The position numbers and the translations under genes are program-made. The notes beneath the pieces were generated by a model. That model saw only the letters and a program-made list of their open reading frames with translations, searched no databases and had not been told where the DNA came from. Below are positions 1-8,367 of a stretch of 64,000 nucleotides of DNA, in pieces. How positions within the stretch are numbered: position 1 is the first letter of the stretch; each line of letters opens with the position of its first letter. The stretch comes from Burkholderiales bacterium (GTDB lineage Bacteria > Pseudomonadota > Gammaproteobacteria > Burkholderiales > Burkholderiaceae_E), in NCBI GenBank assembly GCA_026399875.1, contig JAPLQF010000019.1, positions 49,172-113,171 on the forward strand. Reading direction: 5' to 3'.

Positions 1-850
1 CGGTCGAGACCAGCGCGTACTCGAAATCCGGATGCAGATTGAGCGCCTGGTTGGCCGGCAGCGTCCAGGGGGTGGTGGTCCAGATGACTGCCCAGCCGGG
101 CACATCGGGCATCGAGGCCAGGCCGAAGGCGCGCGCCAGCCGCTCGCGGTCGGTGAAGGCAAAGCCCACATCGACCGCCAGATCGGTCTTGTCCTGATAT
201 TCGACTTCTGCCTCGGCCAGGGCCGAGCCGCAGTCGAAGCACCAGTTGACCGGCTTGAGACCACGGAACACGAAACCGGCCTCAAGGATCTTGCCCAGCA
301 CCCGAAGCTCGTTGGCCTCATTGCTCGGCGCCATCGTCATGTAGGGGTTGTCCCACTCGCCGAGTACGCCGAGTCTGAGAAAATCTTTTTTCTGACGCTC
401 GATCTGTTCGGTGGCATAGGCGCGCGACTTGGCCAGCACGTCTTCCGGTGCCAGACCACGACCGAACTTCTTTTCGATCTGGATTTCGATCGGCATGCCG
501 TGGCAGTCCCAGCCCGGGACATAGCGGGCATCAAAGCCGGCCATGTTGCGGCACTTGACCACCATGTCCTTCAGGATCTTGTTGACCGCGTGCCCGATAT
601 GGATGTCGCCGTTGGCATAGGGGGGGCCGTCGTGCAGCACGAAGAGGGGCCGGCCTTTGCTGAAAGCGCGAATCCGCTTGTAAACCCCGGCCTCCTGCCA
701 TTGCGCGACCCATTTCGGCTCTCGCTTGGCGAGATCGCCGCGCATCGGGAAGGGCGTGTCGGGCAGATTGAGCGTCTTTCGATAGTCGGGACCTGCGCCG
801 CCTGCGTCGGAAGGGATTGGCGGAACAGGCGATTGCGGTGCTTGGGACAT
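1..850 (-). CDS. ileS: Isoleucyl-tRNA synthetase, N-terminal part (cut by window edge)
   Basis: Class I aminoacyl-tRNA synthetase that charges tRNA-Ile in the cytoplasm. Reading starts at ATG 850 and about 283 residues remain before the left edge. Visible are the [18 protein letters not shown] block near the N-terminus, the class I HIGH signature ([10 protein letters not shown], about residues 82-91), the CHGMPIE block and [11 protein letters not shown] near the start of the editing domain. It follows ribF by 23 bases in the same direction, the usual ribF-ileS order, so the two are probably co-transcribed. The KMSKS loop and zinc-binding C-terminus lie outside the window. Confidence 0.97.
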   Translation of the reverse strand, partial: MSQAPQSPVPPIPSDAGGAGPDYRKTLNLPDTPFPMRGDLAKREPKWVAQWQEAGVYKRIRAFSKGRPLFVLHDGPPYANGDIHIGHAVNKILKDMVVKCRNMAGFDARYVPGWDCHGMPIEIQIEKKFGRGLAPEDVLAKSRAYATEQIERQKKDFLRLGVLGEWDNPYMTMAPSNEANELRVLGKILEAGFVFRGLKPVNWCFDCGSALAEAEVEYQDKTDLAVDVGFAFTDRERLARAFGLASMPDVPGWAVIWTTTPWTLPANQALNLHPDFEYALVST

Positions 851-873
851 GGGTGTCGTGCTCGGGTGGAGGG

Positions 874-1857
874 TCAAAGCGCCGGATCGCTTCCGGTTGC
901 CGGCTGCGGCACTGCGCGATGGTCGCGAAAGTGGGCGCGGGCCTGATCGGCATCGAGGTTGATTTGGGCGACCAGCGCGTCGAGGGTGTCGTAATGCGCC
1001 TCATCGCGCAGCTTGCGCAGAAAATCGACCTGGATCAATCGGCCATAGGCGTTGCCCCGCCAGTCGAGCAGATGGGTTTCGAGCAGCGGCGCACCGCCGG
1101 TTTCGACCGCCGGTCGGGTGCCCAGGCTCGCGACACCGGGCAAGGGCTGATCGGCCAGGCCATGGACGCGGACGACAAAAATGCCGGCCAGCGCGGGCCG
1201 GCCATGCGCGATGCGCAGATTGAGCGTCGGAAAGCCCAGCTCGCGGCCGAGCTTTTTTCCGTGCACCACATGGCCGGAGATCGAATAGGGTCGCCCGAGC
1301 AGGCGCTCGGTGCCGGCGAGGTCGCCCTGATCGAGCGCGGCGCGTACCGCCGAGCTGGAGATCCGCTGCCCGTCCTGCGCCACGGTGGCCATGCGGTGCA
1401 GGGTAAACCCGTAGCGGGAAGCCGCCGCTTCGAGCGTGGCAAAGTCGCCGCGACGCTGGGCACCGAAGCGAAAGTCGTCACCGATCAGGAGCAGACGGGT
1501 CTGCAGGCCTTCGACCAGAATCCGTTCGATGAAGGCCTCTGGCTCGAGTGATGCGAAACGGTCGTTGAAATGGACCACGCAGGTGCGATCGATGCCGGCA
1601 TGTGCCAGGGCCTGCAGCTTGTCGCGCAGGGTGGCGATGCGCTTGGGTGCCTGAAAGCCGGCGCGTCTTGCTGCAAAAAACTCGCGCGGATGAGGCTCGA
1701 AGGTCAATACGCACCGGGGCAGCGCCAGCGGCGCAGCCAGTTCGGTGAGTCGCTCAAGCAAGCGCAGATGGCCGCGGTGCACGCCATCGAAGTTGCCGAT
1801 GGTCAGTGCGCACGGTCGGCGCTCGGACGGTGGCGGAAGGCTTCGGAAGACCTGCAT
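874..1857 (-). CDS. ribF: Bifunctional riboflavin kinase / FAD synthetase
   Basis: Makes FMN from riboflavin and ATP, then FAD from FMN and ATP, in the cytoplasm. At 327 residues it has the normal two-domain length. The N-terminal nucleotidyltransferase domain shows [12 protein letters not shown] (about residues 19-30) with its HxGH-type nucleotide-binding motif. The C-terminal flavokinase domain shows [20 protein letters not shown], with the PTLNL motif of the kinase active site. It starts at ATG 1857, is divergent from purN (93 bases apart) and is followed by ileS in the same direction. Nothing unusual is seen. Confidence 0.96.
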   Translation of the reverse strand: MQVFRSLPPPSERRPCALTIGNFDGVHRGHLRLLERLTELAAPLALPRCVLTFEPHPREFFAARRAGFQAPKRIATLRDKLQALAHAGIDRTCVVHFNDRFASLEPEAFIERILVEGLQTRLLLIGDDFRFGAQRRGDFATLEAAASRYGFTLHRMATVAQDGQRISSSAVRAALDQGDLAGTERLLGRPYSISGHVVHGKKLGRELGFPTLNLRIAHGRPALAGIFVVRVHGLADQPLPGVASLGTRPAVETGGAPLLETHLLDWRGNAYGRLIQVDFLRKLRDEAHYDTLDALVAQINLDADQARAHFRDHRAVPQPATGSDPAL

Positions 1858-1950
1858 GAAGAAGGGGCTCTAAAACACGCGGCAAAGCATTTGATTCTAA
1901 AGCATTCACGAAGGCCGGGCCGTCTGGCGATGCTAGACTCGCGCCCTCCT

Positions 1951-2655
1951 ATGCAGCAGCAAGCGACCAAACTGGCAATTCTGATCTCCGGCCATGGCAG
2001 CAACATGGCGAGCCTGGCCGCAGCCTGCCGCGACGAACACTGGGCGGCGCAGGTGGTGGTGGTCATTTCCAGTCGCTCCGATGCGCCCGGCATCGTGCGT
2101 GCGCGTGAGTTGGGGCTGCCGGTCGAGGTTCTCGCGTCGTCGGCCTTCGCCAGCCGCGAGGCCTTTGATGCCGCGCTGATCGAGCGGCTCGATGCACTGG
2201 AGGTTGATCTGGTCGTGCTCGCCGGTTTCATGCGCATCCTCACCGACGGATTCGTGCAGCACTTTGCCGGACGACTGGTCAATATCCATCCTTCGCTGTT
2301 GCCGGCCTTCACCGGCCTTGATACGCATGCCAGCGCGCTTGCAGCCGGTGTTCGCGTTCATGGTGCGAGCGTGCATCTGGTGACACCCGAACTCGATCAT
2401 GGCCCCCTGATTGCCCAGGCCGTGGTGCCGGTGCTTGACGCTGACGACGCGGCGACACTGGCCGCTCGGGTGCTGCGGCTTGAGCATATTCTGTTGCCGC
2501 GCGCGGTTCGATGGATGGTCGAGGGGCGGGTGCAGGTGAACCAGGGGAGGGTTCGGGTCGAGGGCATCGATGATGCGCAGCGGCTGATTTTTGACAATGC
2601 GCTGCCGGCTGATTTTCGATACTGCGCGGCCGGCGCTTCTGCAGGCCAGGCATGA
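1951..2655 (+). CDS. purN: Phosphoribosylglycinamide formyltransferase
   Basis: Transfers a formyl group from 10-formyl-THF to GAR, the third step of purine synthesis. From ATG 1951 the product is 234 residues, slightly longer than the usual ~212 because of a C-terminal extension. It shows the N-terminal LAILISGHGSNM phosphate-binding loop, the catalytic region VNIHPSLLPAFTGLDTH (Asn, His) and the HGASVHLVTPELDHGPLIAQ block with the catalytic Asp. An in-frame ATG at 1930 is also possible, but neither start has a clear Shine-Dalgarno sequence. The stop overlaps the next gene's start (ATGA at 2652-2655), so translation is coupled to the RNA methyltransferase. Confidence 0.95.
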   Translation: MQQQATKLAILISGHGSNMASLAAACRDEHWAAQVVVVISSRSDAPGIVRARELGLPVEVLASSAFASREAFDAALIERLDALEVDLVVLAGFMRILTDGFVQHFAGRLVNIHPSLLPAFTGLDTHASALAAGVRVHGASVHLVTPELDHGPLIAQAVVPVLDADDAATLAARVLRLEHILLPRAVRWMVEGRVQVNQGRVRVEGIDDAQRLIFDNALPADFRYCAAGASAGQA

Positions 2656-3965
2656 CCATGACCGATTCCTTTTCCGTTCCTGCCGACAACAGCCCGCCGC
2701 TGGCAGCGGCCGATGCGCCACGCCTGACCAGTTTTCTGCTCGAGTCGATCGAGGGGGCACTGGCGCTGGTCCTGCGTCTCGAAGGGCCGGCCGATCTGGC
2801 ATTGCGAAGCTATTTCCGCAGCAACGAGAAGCTTGGGCGGCGCGATCGCGGCGTGATTGCCGAAACCGCCTTCGACATCCTTCGCAACCGGCGTCGCTAC
2901 AGCCATTTCGCCGAGGGGCTGCGGGGTTCGCTGACCCGGCGCCTGATGGTGCTCTCGCTGGCCGCCCGATTTGGTGAGCAGGTGCTCGCCGTCTTCGGTC
3001 TGCCGCCCGAGAGTCTCCTGGCGGTTCGCCGACTGCTGAGTACCGATCCGTCATCCTTGTCGCAGGCAGTCAGGCTGAGTCTTCCCGACTGGCTCCATGC
3101 CGAATTGCTCGATCAGCTGACGCGTCAGGGTGAGGCCGATCCGGTCGATGCCCTTGAGAAGCTCGGCCAGGTGCTGCTTGGGCCGGCGTCTTTCGATCTG
3201 CGGGTCAATCTGATCAAGACCGACCGCAAGGCACTGATGGGCGCGCTGTCTGCCCAGGGTATTGCGGCCGAAGCGTTGGCCGAGCCGGCCACCGCGGTGC
3301 GGCTGGTCGGCAAGCCGGCGATCGAGCGGCTTGAGATTTTCGAAAAGGGCTGGTTCGAGGTCCAGGATGCCGGCAGCCAGCGGCTGGTCGAGTTCGCCGA
3401 ACCGCGCCGTGGCCAGACGGTGGTCGATTTTTGCGCGGGCGCCGGCGGCAAGACGCTGGCGATGGCAGCTGCCATGAGATCGACAGGCCAGATTTACGCC
3501 TGCGACGTCTCGGGCGCGCGCCTGCAAAGGCTCAAACCAAGGCTGTCGCGCTCGGGGGCAAGCAATGTCCAGCCCTTTGGCATCGATACCGAAAACGACC
3601 CGAAGCTCAAGCGCCTGGCGGCCCGTGCCGACCTGGTCCTGGTCGATGCGCCCTGCAGCGGCACCGGCACGCTGCGGCGCAATCCGGAGCTCAAGTGGCG
3701 GATGCAGCCGACCTCGGTCGATGAGCTCAGTGCCGTCCAGGGCTCGATCCTGCGTGCCGCGGCCAGGCTGGTCAAACCGGGTGGTGCGCTGGTCTATGCC
3801 ACCTGCAGTCTGCTCGAGCGCGAGAACGAAGCGGTCGCCGCGGCCTTCAGCCAGACGCATCCCGAATTCGCAGACCCTGTTTTTATGCATCTTCGCCCCG
3901 AGATCACTCAGACGGACGGTTTTTTCGCCGCGCGCTGGGTCAGAGCGGTCAAGCGGGCCTCTTGA
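2652..3965 (+). CDS. RsmB/NOP-family rRNA (cytosine-5) methyltransferase
   Basis: SAM-dependent RNA m5C methyltransferase of 437 residues. The Rossmann domain starts near VVDFCAGAGGKTLAMAA (SAM motif I). Motif IV is DAPCSGTGTLRRNPELKWR and motif VI is YATCSLLERENEAV; the two Cys (PCSG and TCS) are the release and catalytic cysteines of the family. The N-terminal ~150 residues are helical and resemble the RsmB N-terminal region. Canonical RsmB usually lies with fmt/def, so this purN-linked copy may be a paralogue with another target; the exact rRNA position cannot be read from sequence. It overlaps purN by 4 bases. Confidence 0.9.
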   Translation: MTMTDSFSVPADNSPPLAAADAPRLTSFLLESIEGALALVLRLEGPADLALRSYFRSNEKLGRRDRGVIAETAFDILRNRRRYSHFAEGLRGSLTRRLMVLSLAARFGEQVLAVFGLPPESLLAVRRLLSTDPSSLSQAVRLSLPDWLHAELLDQLTRQGEADPVDALEKLGQVLLGPASFDLRVNLIKTDRKALMGALSAQGIAAEALAEPATAVRLVGKPAIERLEIFEKGWFEVQDAGSQRLVEFAEPRRGQTVVDFCAGAGGKTLAMAAAMRSTGQIYACDVSGARLQRLKPRLSRSGASNVQPFGIDTENDPKLKRLAARADLVLVDAPCSGTGTLRRNPELKWRMQPTSVDELSAVQGSILRAAARLVKPGGALVYATCSLLERENEAVAAAFSQTHPEFADPVFMHLRPEITQTDGFFAARWVRAVKRAS

Positions 3966-4068
3966 GTGGCAAGACCTGGGCGTGACATCGCGTTGTGGCC
4001 GCATTACCGGCCGGGGTCAATTCGAATTCCATTCGGCAGACAAACAAGACGCCGTGCCTGCCGCTCTC

Positions 4069-4099
4069 TATAATCAGCAGATTCCTATCAGGAGGGGAG
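4069..4099 (+). promoter_or_regulatory. -10 box and strong Shine-Dalgarno of the desaturase gene
   Basis: TATAAT at 4069-4074 matches the sigma-70 -10 consensus but has no good -35 at 16-18 bases. AGGAGGGGAG at 4090-4099 is a strong ribosome-binding site and decides the TTG start at 4104. The leader would be only about 23 bases. Confidence 0.5.
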
Positions 4100-4103
4100 C
4101 AAC

Positions 4104-5318
4104 TTGATCAATCATCCCGCCGCTCAGGCGGTGCTCGGTTTTCTCGACAGCGGCCTGCTCGACTTCTCGGGCTGGCAGATCCTTGCCTATACGCTGATCA
4201 CCACGCACATCACCATCGCTGCTGTGACCATCTACCTGCATCGCAGCCAGGCGCACCGCGCGCTCGATCTGCATCCGGTGATTTCGCACTTCTTTCGCCT
4301 GTGGCTCTGGCTGACCACCGGCATGGTCACCAAGGAGTGGGCGGCGATTCATCGCAAGCACCACGCCAAGTGCGAGACGGTCGAAGATCCGCACAGCCCC
4401 CAGACCCGCGGCATCCGCAAGGTGCTCCTGGAGGGTGCCGAGCTCTACCGTGAAGAGACAAAGAACCGCGAGACCATGGAGCGCTACGGCCATGGGCTGC
4501 CCGACGACTGGATCGAGCGCCATCTCTACACCCGGTATTCGGGCCTGGGGATCTATGTCACGCTGCTTATCGATGTGCTGCTTTTCGGCGTCATCGGTCT
4601 GTCGGTGTTTGCAGTGCAGATGATCTGGATTCCGGTGACCGCCGCCGGCATCATCAACGGGTTGGGCCACTTCACCGGCTACCGCAATTTCAACAGTCCA
4701 GACGCGAGTCGCAATCTGGTGCCCTGGGGCATCCTGATCGGCGGCGAAGAACTCCACAATAACCATCACACCTTCGCAACCTCCGCCAGGCTTTCAAATC
4801 GCTGGTATGAGTTCGATATCGGCTGGATGTACATCTGCATCCTGCGGTCGATGGGTCTGGCGACGGTTCGCAAGGTGGCACCAGTGCCGAAACTGGCTGA
4901 GCCGCGCGCAACTGTCGACCTGCACACCCTTCAGGCGGTCATCATGCATCGCTACGATCTGATGGCGGCCTACGGTCGATCGCTTGGCAAGACCTGTACC
5001 GACGAGATTGCCCGCTTGCGTTCGGTTCAGCCTGCCGATGCCAGTCTGATCAGCTCGGCGCAGCGATGGCTGCACCTTGATTCGACCGATCTGACCGACC
5101 ACCATCGAAAGACGCTTGGAGAAATCTTTGCAGTGTCCGATCCGCTCAAGAAGCTGATCGAAATGCGTGCCGAACTCACCGGCACCTGGGAGCGTACGAA
5201 CCTGTCACGCGATCAGTTGCTGGTCGAATTGCAGGACTGGTGTGCGCGCGCTGAGAGCAGCGGTGTTGCCGCCCTTCAGGATGTCGCGCTGCGGATGCGC
5301 CGGTATGTCCCGACCTGA
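4104..5318 (+). CDS. Membrane fatty acid desaturase (acyl-CoA / DesA type)
   Basis: Integral membrane di-iron desaturase that puts a double bond into acyl chains. The three His boxes are clear: HRSQAH (46-51), HRKHH (83-87) and HNNHH (218-222), with hydrophobic membrane segments around residues 25-75 and 145-185. Length is 404 residues, including about 120 after the last His box. Translation most likely starts at TTG 4104, because a near-perfect AGGAGGGGAG lies at 4090-4099 at ideal spacing and no in-frame ATG fits. A perfect TATAAT at 4069-4074 may be its -10 box. Head group (CoA, lipid or ACP) and regiospecificity are not determined. Confidence 0.9.
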   Translation: MINHPAAQAVLGFLDSGLLDFSGWQILAYTLITTHITIAAVTIYLHRSQAHRALDLHPVISHFFRLWLWLTTGMVTKEWAAIHRKHHAKCETVEDPHSPQTRGIRKVLLEGAELYREETKNRETMERYGHGLPDDWIERHLYTRYSGLGIYVTLLIDVLLFGVIGLSVFAVQMIWIPVTAAGIINGLGHFTGYRNFNSPDASRNLVPWGILIGGEELHNNHHTFATSARLSNRWYEFDIGWMYICILRSMGLATVRKVAPVPKLAEPRATVDLHTLQAVIMHRYDLMAAYGRSLGKTCTDEIARLRSVQPADASLISSAQRWLHLDSTDLTDHHRKTLGEIFAVSDPLKKLIEMRAELTGTWERTNLSRDQLLVELQDWCARAESSGVAALQDVALRMRRYVPT

Positions 5319-5350
5319 GACGTCTGTCTGATAAAAAGGTGAAAGCCAAT

Positions 5351-5378
5351 AAAAAACGCCCCGAACGGGGCGTTTTTT
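5351..5378. terminator. Bidirectional rho-independent terminator
   Basis: A perfect palindrome: AAAAAACGCCCC, a GAAC loop, then GGGGCGTTTTTT. The GC stem is flanked by A- and T-runs, so it can end transcription on both strands. It sits between the convergent desaturase gene (plus) and rpmG (minus). Confidence 0.95.
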
Positions 5379-5459
5379 ATTAGTGCTGATGTCTGACAGC
5401 AAGGCTTGTGCTGGGGCGGCTCAACTGCAGCCCACGCGCCTGCGCTTCGCAGGCTTGCC

Positions 5460-5615
5460 TTACTTGATCTTGGTTTCTTTGTAGGCCACGTGCTTGCGGG
5501 CGACAGGATCAAATTTCTTGATTTCCATCTTTTCAGGCTTGGTCCGCTTGTTTTTCGTCGTGGTGTAGAAGTGACCGGTGCCGGCGGTCGATTCGAGTTT
5601 GATCTTGTCGCGCAT
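5460..5615 (-). CDS. rpmG: 50S ribosomal protein bL33
   Basis: Small basic protein of the large ribosomal subunit, 51 residues, which is the normal size. It begins [20 protein letters not shown] and ends with [10 protein letters not shown], both typical of bL33. The form lacks the zinc-binding Cys pairs, as in other proteobacteria of the Cys-minus type. It starts at ATG 5615 and ends with TAA 5460-5462. It lies 90 bases downstream of rpmB in the same direction, the conserved rpmB-rpmG operon, and is followed by the bidirectional terminator at 5351-5378. Confidence 0.97.
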   Translation of the reverse strand: MRDKIKLESTAGTGHFYTTTKNKRTKPEKMEIKKFDPVARKHVAYKETKIK

Positions 5616-5705
5616 GATGAGAAGGTTCCTTGTTGATCCGTTGGCGTCATTGGCGCCCGGTGGGCTGACTCAGTGCTGTCTCAGTGCTGAATCATCAGTG
5701 CTGAA

Positions 5706-5939
5706 TCAGGCCTCGCCACGCGCACGAAGATCGGCCAGGACCGCTTCGATGCCCAGTTTGTCGATGGTGCGCAGCGCAGCAGTGGTCACGCGCATGCGGA
5801 TGAAACGGTTTTCGCTTTCGATCCAGAAACGACGCGACTGCAGGTTGGGCAGATAGCGGCGTTTGGTCTTGTTGTTGGCATGCGAGACGTTGTTGCCAAC
5901 CATCGGGCGCTTGCCTGTCACACGGCACACTTTGGCCAT
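5706..5939 (-). CDS. rpmB: 50S ribosomal protein bL28
   Basis: Large-subunit ribosomal protein of 77 residues, the standard length. It shows [20 protein letters not shown] at the N-terminus followed by the [14 protein letters not shown] block, and [19 protein letters not shown] sequence (here [18 protein letters not shown]) near the C-terminus. It is the first gene of the rpmB-rpmG operon. A good promoter (TATAAT on the minus strand at 6027-6032) lies about 90 bases upstream, giving a leader of roughly 80 bases. Confidence 0.97.
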   Translation of the reverse strand: MAKVCRVTGKRPMVGNNVSHANNKTKRRYLPNLQSRRFWIESENRFIRMRVTTAALRTIDKLGIEAVLADLRARGEA

Positions 5940-6026
5940 GGCGTACTCCTGATCTTTTAAGGCTGAATCTTGAACTGATTAAAGCGAAAGGCTGGGCGCG
6001 GGTTTGCGCGTGCAGCAAAGCCAAAC

Positions 6027-6056
6027 ATTATATTGCAGCAACCGGTCGGTGTGCAA
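6027..6056 (-). promoter_or_regulatory. Sigma-70 promoter for rpmB-rpmG
   Basis: Read on the minus strand: TTGCAC (6056-6051), an 18-base spacer, then a perfect TATAAT (6032-6027). The start of transcription is expected near 6020. It is placed correctly for the ribosomal protein operon and points away from radC. Confidence 0.65.
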
Positions 6057-6140
6057 CACCGCAGATCGCGTTGCACGACCCGCCTGCGCGACGCCGCCCG
6101 ACGGCCTGCTGCGCAGCCGCCCATGGCCTGCCGTGTGCGC

Positions 6141-6815
6141 TTACAGCAGGCCATGGGCGGCAAAGGAGTAATGATGCCCGCCGGCGATAATCAGGTGATC
6201 GAGCACCGCGATATCCAGGTACTGCAGCGCCCGTTTCAGCGCCTCGGTGAGTTGTCGATCGGCCTGGCTGGGCTCGGCGATCCCGGAGGGGTGATTATGG
6301 GCAAGGATGACCGACGCGGCATTGCGCTCGAGGGCTCGCCGCACCACCTCTCGCGGATAGACCACGGTCTGGGTCAGGGTGCCCCGAAAGAGCTCCTCGG
6401 CGCCGATCAGGCGATTGCGGCTGTCGAGAAACAGGATCGCGAAGATCTCGCTCGGACTGTGCTGCAGGCTGAGTGCCAGATATCGCCCGACCTCCTCGGG
6501 GGAGTTCAGGACGTCGCGGTGGTGAAGGTCTCCGGCAAGGCTTCGCCGGCTGGTTTCGAGGGCGGCCTGCAGGCTGCACCAGCCGGTCTTGCCGATGCCG
6601 GGCGTCTGGAGCAGCAGCGCGCGAGGTGCGGAAAAAAGCCCGCTGAGCGTACCGAAACCGGCCAGCAGCGCGCCGGCACGCGCGATGGCCGCCGCGGTCG
6701 GTTTGCGGGTGCGCAAGAGCATGGCGAGCAGTTCGGCGTCGGACAGGCTGACCGCGCCGCCGGCGAGCAGGCGCTCGAGAGGGCATTGCGCGGACAACCG
6801 GGCGAGGGTCGGCAT
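6141..6815 (-). CDS. radC: RadC family JAB-domain protein
   Basis: RadC-type protein with a helix-hairpin-helix N-terminal region (LLQTPGIGKTGW) and a C-terminal JAB/MPN metalloprotease-like domain. The domain shows SVILAHNHPSGIAEPSQAD, the HxH-x(n)-SxxD zinc signature. Its cellular role is unsettled despite the historical DNA repair name. ATG 6815 is preferred because GGAG lies six bases upstream, giving 224 residues, the usual size; an in-frame ATG at 6836 would add seven residues. It is divergent from fkpB with about 60 bases between starts. Confidence 0.9.
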   Translation of the reverse strand: MPTLARLSAQCPLERLLAGGAVSLSDAELLAMLLRTRKPTAAAIARAGALLAGFGTLSGLFSAPRALLLQTPGIGKTGWCSLQAALETSRRSLAGDLHHRDVLNSPEEVGRYLALSLQHSPSEIFAILFLDSRNRLIGAEELFRGTLTQTVVYPREVVRRALERNAASVILAHNHPSGIAEPSQADRQLTEALKRALQYLDIAVLDHLIIAGGHHYSFAAHGLL

Positions 6816-6875
6816 GGGGAACTCCAGTGCGTACATCCTGTGAGTACAATCGGGCAGACGTAAGGAACGCCAAGC

Positions 6876-7349
6876 ATGAATCCCCCTGATAACGCGACCG
6901 CAAACACGCCTCTGGTGCGATCCGATTCACATCTGACGCTTCACTACCGGATCAGTCTGGCGCTCAACGGCGCTGACGTCATTAGTACTTTCGGTGATCG
7001 ACCGGCAACCCTGACCTTGGGCTTAGGCCAGATGGCAGAGCCGCTCGAGCGGCGATTGCTCGGCATGAGCGAGGGCCAGAGCGCCGCCTTCGATCTGGCA
7101 GCAGAAGAAGGCTTCGGGCCGCGCAACCCGGCGCTGCTGCAACGGGTCTCGCGCTCGATGCTCGAGGCTAATGGCGCGCCCGACGCCACCTATCATCCGG
7201 GCGATCTGCTCGATTTCGCCGCGCCAGATGGCGGTCGGTTCGCCGGCGTCGTCAAAGAGGTCGATGACACCGGTGCGCTGCTCGATTTCAACCATCCGCT
7301 TGCCGGTCAGCCGATCCGGTTTGAGGTCAGCATCCTGGGAGTCCTTTGA
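6876..7349 (+). CDS. fkpB: FKBP-type peptidyl-prolyl isomerase (FkpB/SlpA type)
   Basis: Cytoplasmic peptidyl-prolyl cis-trans isomerase of the SlyD/SlpA class, 157 residues. The FKBP halves are visible around [20 protein letters not shown] and [20 protein letters not shown], with the IF (insert-in-flap) chaperone segment between, and the strand [19 protein letters not shown] at the end. There is no His-rich metal tail as in SlyD. AAGGA lies nine bases before ATG 6876. ispH follows after one base (TGAGATG), the same fkpB-ispH pairing as in E. coli, so the two are one transcript. Confidence 0.92.
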   Translation: MNPPDNATANTPLVRSDSHLTLHYRISLALNGADVISTFGDRPATLTLGLGQMAEPLERRLLGMSEGQSAAFDLAAEEGFGPRNPALLQRVSRSMLEANGAPDATYHPGDLLDFAAPDGGRFAGVVKEVDDTGALLDFNHPLAGQPIRFEVSILGVL

Positions 7350-7350
7350 G

Positions 7351-8325
7351 ATGAGCGAGTTCCAAGACGCGGTACCGCAGGCGTTGCTGGCCCAGCCGCG
7401 CGGCTTTTGCGCCGGCGTCGACCGTGCGATCGAAATCGTCGAGCGGGCGCTTCGTCAGTTCGGCGCGCCGATCTATGTTCGGCATGAAATTGTTCACAAC
7501 GACCATGTGGTCGGTGATCTGCGACAAAAAGGCGCGGTCTTCGTCGATGATCTGTCAGACATTCCCGATGGCGCCACCGTGGTTTTCTCTGCCCACGGCG
7601 TGTCGCGGGCGGTGCGCAACGAGGCCGGCGGGCGCAGCCTGCAGGTCTTCGACGCCACCTGTCCGCTGGTCACCAAGGTCCATGTCGAGGTGGCCAAACT
7701 GAGGCGAGACGGGCGCGATGTGATCATGATCGGTCACGAGGGTCATCCCGAGGTCGAGGGCACGATGGGTCAGGCCGACGACGGCATCCATCTGGTCGAG
7801 ACGGTCGAGGATGTCGAGCGACTCCAGATCGAATCGACCCGTCCACTGGCTTATGTGACCCAGACCACGCTGTCGGTCGATGATTGCCGGCTGGTGATCG
7901 ATGCGCTCAAGAAGCGCTTCCCGGCGATTGCCGAGCCGAAGAAGCAGGACATCTGCTACGCCACCCAGAATCGTCAGGATGCGGTCAAGTTCATGGCGCC
8001 CCAGTGCGACCTCGTGCTGGTGATCGGCAGCCCGAGCAGCTCCAACAGCAATCGGCTGCGAGAAGTGGCCGAGAAGATGGGCAAGGAGGCGCGCCTGATC
8101 GGCTCTGCCGACGAACTCGATCCGGCATGGCTGTTGGGCAAGCGGCGCATCGGCATCACTGCTGGCGCATCGGCGCCGGAAGTGCTGGTGCAGGCCCTTG
8201 TCGAGCGACTGCGCTTACTCGGTGTGGCCAGGGTTCAGACCCTCGATGGCATCAAGGAGGAAGTGCAGTTTCCCCTGCCCAAGGGTTTGAGCGGGCTGTC
8301 CGTGCCCGGACAGTCCGAGGCATGA
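7351..8325 (+). CDS. ispH: 4-hydroxy-3-methylbut-2-enyl diphosphate reductase
   Basis: Last enzyme of the MEP isoprenoid pathway; it reduces HMBPP to IPP and DMAPP using a [4Fe-4S] cluster. It is 324 residues from ATG 7351. The three cluster cysteines are seen in [24 protein letters not shown] and [13 protein letters not shown]. Substrate-binding elements [22 protein letters not shown] and [11 protein letters not shown] are intact. It is directly coupled to fkpB upstream; the next gene starts 42 bases downstream. Confidence 0.97.
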   Translation: MSEFQDAVPQALLAQPRGFCAGVDRAIEIVERALRQFGAPIYVRHEIVHNDHVVGDLRQKGAVFVDDLSDIPDGATVVFSAHGVSRAVRNEAGGRSLQVFDATCPLVTKVHVEVAKLRRDGRDVIMIGHEGHPEVEGTMGQADDGIHLVETVEDVERLQIESTRPLAYVTQTTLSVDDCRLVIDALKKRFPAIAEPKKQDICYATQNRQDAVKFMAPQCDLVLVIGSPSSSNSNRLREVAEKMGKEARLIGSADELDPAWLLGKRRIGITAGASAPEVLVQALVERLRLLGVARVQTLDGIKEEVQFPLPKGLSGLSVPGQSEA

Positions 8326-8367
8326 CGCGGCGAGGCGCTCCGATTTGAAGCTGCCATCCGACCATCG

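Noticed and set aside
32..1551. Long plus-strand open frames across ileS and ribF
   Set aside because: They are antisense shadows of two well-conserved minus-strand genes in high-GC DNA and match no family.
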